In this document: positions 5,926 to 11,655 of the stretch, piece after piece
How the letters are laid out: each line of letters opens with the position of its first letter
Position numbering within the stretch: the stretch's first letter is position 1
Source of the DNA: an uncultured Blautia sp.
GTDB taxonomy: Bacteria; Bacillota; Clostridia; Lachnospirales; Lachnospiraceae
DNA length: 11,655 nt
NCBI GenBank assembly: GCA_934394595.1
Contig: CAKRRX010000078.1
Location: 1 to 11,655 of the forward strand
Reading direction: 5' to 3'
Program-made: the position numbers and the translations under genes
Notes under the pieces: model-generated
Databases searched by the model: none
What the model saw: only the letters and a program-made list of their open reading frames with translations
Told to the model about the DNA's origin: nothing

Positions 5926-7269
5926 ATGAGAGAAAACTTAACCTGTGATATATGGATCAAAAATACCTCCTATCTGGATGAGACATATCGTGTCCGGGAA
6001 AATGTTTCCATTGCCGTAAAAGATGGAAAAATTTTGAAAATATATGAAAAAAGTCAGAATGCCATAGCAGATGACTGGGAAAATGTTGCCTTTGCAGAAG
6101 CGATAGATGGAAAAAATCTCCTGTGGATGCCCGGGCTTGTGGATGGCCATATGCACACCGGGCAGCAGCTTTTAAAAGGCGCGGTGTTGGACGAGCTTCC
6201 CATGATCTGGACACGGATCATGCTGCCCTTTGAGAGTACCCTGACTTCTGAGAAAATGCGTCTTTCCGCAGGTTTGGCAGCGTTGGAAATGATCAAAAAC
6301 GGAACCACAGGATTTGTGGATGCCGGAAGCTATTATATGGAAGAGGCGGCAAGAGTTTATGCTGGCTCTGGCCTTCGCGGTGTTCTATCCCATTCTTCTA
6401 TGGATCAGGGGAATTTCCCGGATTCCATCCGTCAGAGTACAGAGGAAGTGCTGGAAACAGAGGATCGGCTTTTTGAGGAATTTCACGGAAAAGGAAATCT
6501 GAAGATCTTTTATTCTCTTCGGGCGTTGATGAACTGTTCCCAGGAACTTATAGAAAAAACAGCTGCCCGGGCTGTAGAGCGAGATACTTTTTTCCAGGCC
6601 CATATGAATGAATATGCGGGGGAAGTCAATTATACTCTGGAAAAATATAAAATGCGGCCAGTGGAATATCTGGATTCTCTTCAAGTCCTCAATGATCATT
6701 TTGTTGCAGCTCACGGAATCATGCTTTCTCCACAGGAGCGCAGACTTTTTGCCGGAACTGGTGGAAAAGTGGTACATTGTCCATTCAGCAATTGTGGAAA
6801 AGGTGTACCGGATACTCCGGATCTGCTGGAAAGAGGGGTATGTGTGGGTCTTGGAACAGATGGCACGGCACATGGCGGTTTAAGTCTCTGGAATGAGATG
6901 AAGATTTTCCGTTCTGTGATGAATGCTTTCTGGGGTGTGAAAAATGCGGATCCTGCTGTGATACCTGCAAGGCAGATCCTGAAGATGGTCACGGAAAATG
7001 GTGCCCGTATTCTGGGAGAAGAAAGCTGTGGTGTGATCAAAGAAGGATATAAGGCAGATATGATTTCCATTAATTGGGATCAGCCTCAGCTTTTTGCCAC
7101 TTCGAATAAGGTGAATACTCTTCTGGAATGTGTCTGCGGAAATGACGTCCAGGATAGTATGGTAAATGGAAAATTGCTGATGAAAAACCGTCAGCTTTTG
7201 ACTCTGGATGAAGAAAAGCTGGTGTGGCAGGCACGAAAATATTTTGATGCCGGGGAGGCAATGGATTGA
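5926..7269 (+). CDS. Amidohydrolase-superfamily enzyme (Atz/Trz, SsnA-like)
   Basis: A 447-aa predicted cytoplasmic metal-dependent hydrolase that would deaminate or otherwise hydrolyse a C-N bond in a small, probably heterocyclic, compound. The composite beta-sandwich/TIM-barrel layout is intact. DGHMH gives metal ligands H75 and H77. QAHMNEYAGE gives H226 and acid residues E229/E233. AAHGIML gives H263, HCPFSN gives H284, and GLGTDG gives D312. The C-terminal strand pair (EGYKADMISIN, 373-383) is typical. Relatives such as SAH/MTA deaminase, TrzA and SsnA usually read GTDS at the Asp motif; this one reads GTDGTAHGG, hinting at a different substrate. The ATG at 5926 has ACGAGG 5 nt upstream. 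The gene overlaps the downstream permease by 4 nt. Sitting with a putative importer and exporter and opposite a Crp/Fnr regulator, it is the likely enzymatic core of a catabolic operon. Confidence 0.9.
   Translation: MRENLTCDIWIKNTSYLDETYRVRENVSIAVKDGKILKIYEKSQNAIADDWENVAFAEAIDGKNLLWMPGLVDGHMHTGQQLLKGAVLDELPMIWTRIMLPFESTLTSEKMRLSAGLAALEMIKNGTTGFVDAGSYYMEEAARVYAGSGLRGVLSHSSMDQGNFPDSIRQSTEEVLETEDRLFEEFHGKGNLKIFYSLRALMNCSQELIEKTAARAVERDTFFQAHMNEYAGEVNYTLEKYKMRPVEYLDSLQVLNDHFVAAHGIMLSPQERRLFAGTGGKVVHCPFSNCGKGVPDTPDLLERGVCVGLGTDGTAHGGLSLWNEMKIFRSVMNAFWGVKNADPAVIPARQILKMVTENGARILGEESCGVIKEGYKADMISINWDQPQLFATSNKVNTLLECVCGNDVQDSMVNGKLLMKNRQLLTLDEEKLVWQARKYFDAGEAMD
7253..7268 (+). promoter_or_regulatory. 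Ribosome site and TTG start of the TauE/SafE gene
   Basis: GGGGAGG (7253-7259) precedes a TTG (7266-7268) that overlaps the TGA stop of the amidohydrolase. The next in-frame ATG (7314) would remove most of the first membrane span, and its preceding bases show no ribosome site, so TTG is the better start. Confidence 0.7.
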
Positions 7270-8087
7270 GTACATTGACTGTTTTGACTTTTGTGATCAT
7301 AGCGGCAGCCAATATGGCTGTGGGCGGCTGTATCGGAATCTGTGGAATCGCAGGCTTCCTGCTTCCCATGTTATATACAGGTGCGCTGGGATTTGATGTA
7401 ACATATGCTCTGGCTTTAAGTTTTCTGGCGTTTCTGGTATCCGGAATCATCGGATCACGGAACTATTATAAAGCAGGGAATCTGGATATGGCAATGTCCG
7501 TGAAACTGGGGCTGGGAAGCCTTGTCGGTGCTGTGGGCGGTGTTTTTCTGCAGTCCATGATTGAAAAAAGCACAGCAAAGACAATTCTTTATCTGGTGGT
7601 ACTATTTTCCGGGGCATCAATTCTGGTGAGAATGTGGAATGAGAAGAGGAAAGAGGATATATCTGCCGCAGAAAAAAGTGTGGCTTCTGCGGAAGCGGGA
7701 AATGATATGACGAAAAAGGTGATTACAGATAATGTGGCATTTCTTGTGATTCTGGGAATTGTCACAGGGGCAATCTGCTCACTATCCGGTGCCGGTGGTC
7801 CGGTGTTGGTGATGCCTCTTCTGGTGGCCTGTGGCGTATCTGCCAGAATCGCTGTAGGGGTGGCACTTTTTGACTCCGTGTTTATTGCCATACCGGCCTG
7901 TATCGGATATCTTTCAAGAATTGATTGGGCTGGCATTTGGGGGCTTCTGGCACTGATCATAGTCACCCACGGTGTGGGCGTATGGCTGGGAAGCCGCTTT
8001 GCCGGAAAAGTACCGGTGCGGGGATTGAAGATATTTGTGGCTGTTTTTTCGATGTGTATTGCGATTTATATGCTGGCGACGATGTGA
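7266..8087 (+). CDS. TauE/SafE-family membrane permease
   Basis: A 273-aa inner-membrane protein of the TauE/SafE (DUF81) family, whose characterised members export or import sulfur-containing or other organic anions. The family's two homologous halves are visible. The first opens with GICGIAGFLLPML (24-36). The second has GAICSLSGAGGPVLVMPLL (168-186), with a glycine-rich turn and a following helix carrying SARIAVGVALFDS (192-204). Eight or so membrane spans flank a charged cytoplasmic loop at 123-153 (NEKRKEDISAAEK). Translation starts at TTG inside the amidohydrolase stop, a 4-nt overlap that suggests coupling. It is the last gene of the operon and ends just before a strong terminator. I infer that it moves the anionic product, or an anionic substrate, of the amidohydrolase; direction and substrate are unknown. 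Confidence 0.9.
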   Translation: MSTLTVLTFVIIAAANMAVGGCIGICGIAGFLLPMLYTGALGFDVTYALALSFLAFLVSGIIGSRNYYKAGNLDMAMSVKLGLGSLVGAVGGVFLQSMIEKSTAKTILYLVVLFSGASILVRMWNEKRKEDISAAEKSVASAEAGNDMTKKVITDNVAFLVILGIVTGAICSLSGAGGPVLVMPLLVACGVSARIAVGVALFDSVFIAIPACIGYLSRIDWAGIWGLLALIIVTHGVGVWLGSRFAGKVPVRGLKIFVAVFSMCIAIYMLATM

Positions 8088-8098
8088 AAATCAGAATG

Positions 8099-8159
8099 AA
8101 AAATCCTTCCGAAGTAGCTGGCTCCTGACAGGGGCTCAGCTGCACTGGAAGGATTTTTT
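8099..8159. terminator. Bidirectional rho-independent terminator
   Basis: AAAAATCCTTCC (8099-8110) pairs with GGAAGGATTTTT (8147-8158), followed by a further T. The inner part can add AGCTG (8116-8120) with CAGCT (8137-8141). A/T runs on both sides let it stop the operon from the left and thrH from the right, which fits its place between convergent genes. Confidence 0.88.
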
Positions 8160-8167
8160 GATTCTAT

Positions 8168-8773
8168 TTATCCCTGAATCACTTTCATGATCGCATCATA
8201 CAATTCGTCATAAGTCTCATACGCCGGAATTTCCGGATATTCCGCTTTGATGGCATCTGTACTCTTAAACAGGAATCCAGCCTTGCTGGCCTGAATCATT
8301 CCAAGATCATTGTGGCTGTCACCGCTGGCAATGGTATCATAGCCGATGGACTGAAGCGCCTTGACTGTGGTATATTTTGATTTTTCGCAGCGCATTTTAA
8401 AGTCCGTGATCTCCCCATTATCCCCTACTACCAGAGAATTACAGAAAATGGTAGGATATCCCAGCTTCTTCATAAGAGGGCCTGCAAACTGGGAAAAAGT
8501 ATCGCTGAGGATGATCACCTGTGTCTGGGCTCTTAATTTATCCAGGAATTCTTTTGCTCCTGGAAGAGGATCGATTTTGGCAATAGTCTCCTGAATTTCC
8601 TTCAGGCCAAGGCCATGCTCTTTCAGGATATTCAGACGGTATTTCATCAGCTTATCATAATCCGGCTCGTCTCTTGTGGTTCGTTTCAGTTCCGGAATCC
8701 CGGTCTCCTCGGCAAATGCGATCCATATCTCCGGTACCAGTACACCTTCCAGGTCTAAACATACAATTTCCAT
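8168..8773 (-). CDS. thrH: ThrH-type phosphoserine phosphatase / homoserine phosphotransferase
   Basis: A 201-aa HAD-superfamily enzyme closely resembling Pseudomonas ThrH, which dephosphorylates phosphoserine and can pass the phosphate to homoserine, linking serine and threonine synthesis. The N-terminus MEIVCLDLEGVLVPEIWIAF matches the ThrH pattern, with the nucleophile D7 and the DLE variant of HAD motif I. Motif II is LSDT (89-92). Motif III is probably K131 or K133 (CEKSKY), and motif IV is GDSHND (151-156). RTTRDEPDYDKLMKYRL (31-47) in the cap also fits ThrH. The frame is open upstream to 8908, but the ATG at 8773 is chosen because GGAGG lies 5 nt before it and ThrH homologues begin MEI. 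The added 45 residues would be basic and unlike the family. It converges on the TauE/SafE gene across a shared terminator. The two activities are inferred from ThrH, not shown here. Confidence 0.92.
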   Translation of the reverse strand: MEIVCLDLEGVLVPEIWIAFAEETGIPELKRTTRDEPDYDKLMKYRLNILKEHGLGLKEIQETIAKIDPLPGAKEFLDKLRAQTQVIILSDTFSQFAGPLMKKLGYPTIFCNSLVVGDNGEITDFKMRCEKSKYTTVKALQSIGYDTIASGDSHNDLGMIQASKAGFLFKSTDAIKAEYPEIPAYETYDELYDAIMKVIQG

Positions 8774-9055
8774 AATATCCTCCATTCTGCAGTCTCTGAT
8801 GCACCTGAAAATCCTCCTCATGGCCCGTTTAAAAAGCCTGTTCAGGACATATGAGACATAGCTGTAAGTACTTTTTTCGAAAAAATTTTGCAAAAGTATA
8901 TAAGGCATGTAGATTGCGGAAATGATAGGTCAAACACGCTCCAGGATACTTTCACACGCTATCTTATTATAGCGTAAAAATATCGTAAGCGCCATACTAA
9001 ATTTAAAATTGCATATAAATGACAGAATGTGTCACAAATAGAAGATGCCTTTTTA
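8774..9055. other. Intergenic region between thrH and the toxin-antitoxin genes
   Basis: No gene is convincing here. On the minus strand it probably holds a thrH leader of about 185 nt if the promoter at 8966-8994 is right. A 14-bp AT-rich palindrome, TTTTTTCGAAAAAA, lies at 8872-8885, and TACTTTT (8869-8875) can pair with AAAAGTA (8892-8898). I recognise no known riboswitch. Confidence 0.4.
8956..8975. promoter_or_regulatory. Palindrome over a minus-strand -10, candidate thrH promoter and operator
   Basis: ACGCTAT-N6-ATAGCGT (8956-8975) is a perfect 7+6+7 inverted repeat. Within it the minus strand reads TATAAT (8971-8966), with TGGCGC 17 bp upstream as a weak -35 (8994-8989). A repressor bound here would block the -10. 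The weak -35 keeps the call tentative. Confidence 0.4.
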
Positions 9056-9084
9056 TTGAAAAGATACTCCTGCAGGAGTATAAT
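9056..9084 (+). promoter_or_regulatory. Near-consensus promoter with internal 18-bp operator
   Basis: TTGAAA (9056-9061), a 17-bp spacer and TATAAT (9079-9084) form a near-ideal sigma-A promoter. The perfect palindrome ATACTCCTGCAGGAGTAT (9064-9081) fills the spacer and enters the -10, the classic place for a repressor. The HTH protein encoded as the second gene is the obvious candidate for autorepression. The predicted start is near 9091, inside the ribosome site region, so the leader is very short. Confidence 0.75.
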
Positions 9085-9107
9085 TGTAACAAGGGGGCGA
9101 AAGCGCT

Positions 9108-9779
9108 ATGAAAATAATAATTTATCATGGATCTGATCATATTATTAAAAAGCCCAAATACGGATACGGAAAACCATATAATGATTATGGGATTGGATTT
9201 TACTGTACCGAAAATCCCAATATGGCGAAAGAATGGGGCGTTGGAATGGATCATAATGGTTACTCAAACCAATACCAAATAGAATGTGAGGGGCTTACGA
9301 TTTTAAATCTAAAAGATTATACGATGCTGCACTGGCTTACGGTTTTGCTGGAAAACCGGGAATTCGATATATCCTCTCCTCTTGCCACAGAAGCAAAAGA
9401 ATACCTGATCCGGAATTTTCACCTGGATTATTCATCTTATGATATTATTGTGGGCTATCGTGCTGATGACAGCTATTTTTCCTTTGCTTCAGATTTTATC
9501 AATGGCGCAATTTCTTACAGACAGCTGTCCAATGCCATGCACCTGGGAAAACTGGGGCAGCAGTTTGTGCTGAAAAGTGAGCGTGCATTTGAAAGACTAG
9601 AATTTATGGGATATGAGACCGCAGAGTGTAAAGAATGGTATAAGAAAAAAGCATTTCGGGATAAATCTGCCCGCCGCCAGTATTTTGATACGAGAAAAAA
9701 CCGCAGGCAGAAGGGCGATCTGTATATTACTACAATTCTTGACGAGGAGATGAATGCAGATGATACACGCATACGATAA
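9108..9779 (+). CDS. DUF3990-like protein, probable ADP-ribosyltransferase-fold toxin
   Basis: A 223-aa soluble protein matching my recollection of the DUF3990 family. Its opening YHGS (6-9), the YGIGFYCT segment (27-34) with A40 and W43 following, and GQQFVLKSERAFERLEF (150-166) resemble the H-Y-E/Q layout of ADP-ribosyltransferase folds: H7, Y32, and Q152 or E158/E164. The segment YDIIVGYRADDSYF (111-124) is typical of the family. The last 45 residues are very basic (residues 179-202), a possible nucleic-acid or partner contact. AAGGGGG lies about 10 nt before the ATG. The next gene overlaps its end by up to 26 nt and encodes an HTH protein, a common toxin-antitoxin layout, here with the toxin first. 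NAD-dependent activity and toxicity are inferences; no target can be named. Confidence 0.72.
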   Translation: MKIIIYHGSDHIIKKPKYGYGKPYNDYGIGFYCTENPNMAKEWGVGMDHNGYSNQYQIECEGLTILNLKDYTMLHWLTVLLENREFDISSPLATEAKEYLIRNFHLDYSSYDIIVGYRADDSYFSFASDFINGAISYRQLSNAMHLGKLGQQFVLKSERAFERLEFMGYETAECKEWYKKKAFRDKSARRQYFDTRKNRRQKGDLYITTILDEEMNADDTRIR

Positions 9780-10407
9780 AAGCTATCTTTCTGCTGCGCA
9801 GAAAAATCTGGCGGGAATGTTGGATTATATGGTCAATGATCTTGATATTTCACTGGAAAATACATGGAAATGGTTTGCCACAAGCGAGATGGCATCCCGA
9901 TTTGGACGGGGAGACTGTTCGGTTATCGCGGGAAAATCAGGGGTAGAACTTGCATACGCGGTGCTTGAAGAAGTGGGGGAAGAGCAGCCCTATGCAAAAC
10001 CGGTATATTCCTGTGGAAGAAGTGAAGAATATTGGGTTGGTTGGGCGCTGGCCTATTATCAGTGGGAAACAGGAATTCCTTTTTCTGATATGGAAGATAT
10101 CATTTCTATTGAGGAAATACGTAGGTTGTATCATCCTTACCATGAAATGGATATCCGACAGCTGGCAGACTTTCTGAATGAGAGATATCAGAAAAAAAAA
10201 CAGGAGAGTCAACTGAAAACCGCACGTATGGCTGCCGGAATTACCCAGGCTGAGCTGTCTGCATTGTCAGGAGTGCCGCTGCGTACCATTCAGCAATATG
10301 AGCAGCGACAGAAAAATATCAACAAAGCGCAGACTGAGACGGTGCTGCGTCTGGCCAGAACTTTGTGCTGTCGGATTGAGGAATTGATGGAACCATTTGC
10401 AAATTGA
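9754..10407 (+). CDS. HTH (XRE/Cro-type) protein with N-terminal extension, probable cognate antitoxin
   Basis: A 217-aa protein of two parts. Residues 154-212 are a clear Cro/C1-type helix-turn-helix (MAAGITQAELSALSGVPLRT, 159-178, then IQQYEQRQKNI). Residues 1-150 are a domain I do not recognise, rich in aromatics and acids (ENTWKWFATSEMASRF 35-50, KSGVELAYAVLEEVGE 61-76, EEYWVGWALAYYQWETGI 91-108). This part is likely to bind and neutralise the upstream DUF3990 protein. The start is either 9754 (4 nt after GAGGAG) or 9760 (10 nt after it); both overlap the toxin gene, by 26 or 20 nt, so translation is probably coupled. The HTH likely binds the 18-bp palindrome in the shared promoter. An independent regulator is the main alternative. 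Confidence 0.8.
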   Translation: MQMIHAYDKSYLSAAQKNLAGMLDYMVNDLDISLENTWKWFATSEMASRFGRGDCSVIAGKSGVELAYAVLEEVGEEQPYAKPVYSCGRSEEYWVGWALAYYQWETGIPFSDMEDIISIEEIRRLYHPYHEMDIRQLADFLNERYQKKKQESQLKTARMAAGITQAELSALSGVPLRTIQQYEQRQKNINKAQTETVLRLARTLCCRIEELMEPFAN

Positions 10408-10433
10408 GGAAAAAGAGCTTGAATTACTATTTT

Positions 10434-10451
10434 ACGAAAAAGCCTTTTCGT
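10434..10451. terminator. Weak hairpin after the antitoxin gene
   Basis: ACGAAAA-AGCC-TTTTCGT forms a 7-bp stem with a 4-nt loop 27 nt after the stop. It lacks a following T run on either strand, so termination here is doubtful. Confidence 0.3.
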
Positions 10452-10516
10452 GGCGCATTCGGTGAAGTCTGTGGAAAAACAGAGAAAAATTGTCAGACAG
10501 AAATTCCCCGGCGATA

Positions 10517-10545
10517 TTGCCGTTTCGGATAAAATGTGGTATATT
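10517..10545 (+). promoter_or_regulatory. Predicted promoter of the sugar-phosphate mutase gene
   Basis: TTGCCG (10517-10522), a 17-bp spacer and TATATT (10540-10545) form a plausible sigma-A promoter, giving a leader of about 55 nt. CGGC/GCCG (10509-10522) forms a short inverted repeat overlapping the -35. Confidence 0.6.
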
Positions 10546-10606
10546 ATTTATATCTGTAGTAATAATAGACAAAATTAATAGAATAACAATGGCAGGAGTG
10601 GTTAAA

Positions 10607-11655
10607 ATGTATAACGAAGAGTACAAGCGCTGGACAGCGGCCGATCTGGAAGATGCAGATCTGAAACCGGAATTATCTAAAATTGAAGGAAATGACGAAG
10701 AAATCAAGGAACGCTTTGCAGTTTCCCTGAAGTTTGGTACAGCAGGACTTCGAGGAGTTCTGGGAGCAGGTACCAACCGCATGAACATCTACGTAGTACG
10801 TCAGGCTACACAGGGCCTTGCGAACTGGGTGAAGACACAGGGCGGCACACAGACTGTTGCAATCAGCTATGACAGTCGTCTGAAAAGTGATGTATTTGCC
10901 AAGAATGCAGCAGGAGTACTGGCTGCCAATGGAATCAGGGTCAGAATTTACGATGCACTGATGCCTGTACCGGCTCTCTCTTTTGCTACACGCTATTATG
11001 AGTGCAATGCCGGAATCATGGTAACCGCATCCCATAATCCTGCTAAATATAATGGATATAAGGCATACGGCCCCGATGGCTGCCAGATGACAGATGACGC
11101 AGCAGCTATCGTTTACGATGAGATCCAGAAGACAGACGTTCTCACCGGAGCAAAATATATGTCCTTTGCAGAGGGCGTTGAGGAAGGGCTTATCCGTTTT
11201 GTAGGAGATGACTGTAAGCGCGCCCTTTACGATGCCATTGAATCCCGTCAGGTTCGTCCGGGTCTTTGCAAGACCGCAGGACTGAAGCTGGTATACAGCC
11301 CTCTCAATGGATCCGGACTTGTACCGGTTACCCAGATTCTGAAGGATATCGGAATTACAGATGTGACCATCGTTCCGGAACAGGAATATCCAAATGGCTA
11401 CTTTACCACATGCAGCTACCCGAATCCGGAGATTTTTGCAGCTCTGGAGCAGGGCCTGAAGCTTGCCAAGGAGACAGGAGCAGATCTTATGCTTGCTACT
11501 GATCCGGATGCAGACCGTGTTGGTATTGCGATGAAATGCCCGGATGGCTCCTATGAACTGGTTACCGGTAATGAAGTGGGAGTTCTCCTTCTTGACTACA
11601 TAGCAGCAGGACGCATCGAAAAAGGCACTATGCCGAAGAATCCGGTAGCAGTGAA
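10607..11655 (+). CDS. pgcA: Phosphoglucomutase/phosphomannomutase, 3' end outside window
   Basis: The frame stays open from the ATG at 10607 to the window end, giving 349 residues of a protein that usually has about 560-580. It would interconvert hexose 1- and 6-phosphates in the cytoplasm through a phosphoserine intermediate, feeding cell-wall and glycogen precursors. FGTAGLRG (43-50) followed by GAGTNRMNIY (53-62) is typical of the PgcA/PGM2 branch. The active-site loop is TASHNP (140-145), with S142 as the phosphorylated serine, and DPDADR (299-304) is the Mg2+ loop. The start is supported by CAGGAG about 10 nt upstream and by the MYNEEYKRW opening, which resembles PgcA N-termini. The choice between glucose and mannose phosphate cannot be settled without the missing sugar-binding loop. 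It is separated from the toxin-antitoxin genes by its own predicted promoter. Confidence 0.93.
   Translation, partial: MYNEEYKRWTAADLEDADLKPELSKIEGNDEEIKERFAVSLKFGTAGLRGVLGAGTNRMNIYVVRQATQGLANWVKTQGGTQTVAISYDSRLKSDVFAKNAAGVLAANGIRVRIYDALMPVPALSFATRYYECNAGIMVTASHNPAKYNGYKAYGPDGCQMTDDAAAIVYDEIQKTDVLTGAKYMSFAEGVEEGLIRFVGDDCKRALYDAIESRQVRPGLCKTAGLKLVYSPLNGSGLVPVTQILKDIGITDVTIVPEQEYPNGYFTTCSYPNPEIFAALEQGLKLAKETGADLMLATDPDADRVGIAMKCPDGSYELVTGNEVGVLLLDYIAAGRIEKGTMPKNPVAV

Noticed and set aside
6385..6873. 162-codon minus-strand frame inside the amidohydrolase gene
   Set aside because: It is antisense to conserved metal-ligand motifs and has low-quality composition.
8774..8908. 45-residue in-frame N-terminal extension of thrH
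   Set aside because: ThrH proteins begin at MEI, GGAGG sits right before 8773, and the extension is basic and unlike the family.

Overview
The window looks like a chromosomal segment of a gut-type anaerobic Firmicute, most likely a Lachnospiraceae member (Blautia/Ruminococcus/Dorea-like). This is inferred from moderate GC content, strong AGGAGG-type ribosome sites, canonical sigma-A promoters, a FprA-Hrb type oxygen/NO reductase, a ThrH phosphatase and DUF3990/HTH proteins. I could run no database search, so the taxon is an inference. No rRNA, tRNA, CRISPR array, integrase or transposase was seen.

Layout. (1) 2-826 (+): SpoU/TrmH-family RNA 2'-O-methyltransferase. Its stop codon overlaps the stop of the convergent gene at 823-2613 (-), a three-module flavodiiron protein: FprA core, flavin-reductase domain and a short-spaced rubredoxin. 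(2) 2614-2969: an unusual intergenic region. A chain of five hairpins, partly bounded by a 25-bp imperfect inverted repeat (2670-2694 / 2859-2883), lies between the flavodiiron gene and a compact divergent promoter zone. A 16-bp Crp/Fnr-like palindrome (2915-2930) sits about -41.5 from the predicted flavodiiron promoter and on the predicted start site of the divergent Crp/Fnr regulator gene (2970-3605 +). (3) 3641-4336 (-): a second Crp/Fnr-family regulator, divergent from a four-gene operon at 4554-8087 (+): DUF3100 membrane protein, a small membrane partner, an Atz/Trz-type amidohydrolase and a TauE/SafE permease. The operon ends at a strong bidirectional terminator shared with convergent thrH. 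(4) 8168-8773 (-): ThrH-type HAD phosphatase. (5) 9108-10407 (+): a probable toxin-antitoxin pair, a DUF3990 ADP-ribosyltransferase-like protein followed by an overlapping HTH protein. It is driven by a near-consensus promoter whose spacer is almost filled by a perfect 18-bp palindrome. (6) 10607-end (+): a phosphoglucomutase/phosphomannomutase cut by the window edge.

How the genes may work together. The first regulator and the flavodiiron protein look like a local oxygen/NO defence circuit, with the regulator activating the reductase and repressing itself. The second regulator probably controls the divergent operon, which reads as an uncharacterised uptake, hydrolysis and export pathway for a small nitrogenous or amide compound. 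The DUF3990/HTH pair looks like a self-regulated accessory cassette placed between housekeeping genes (thrH and the sugar-phosphate mutase).
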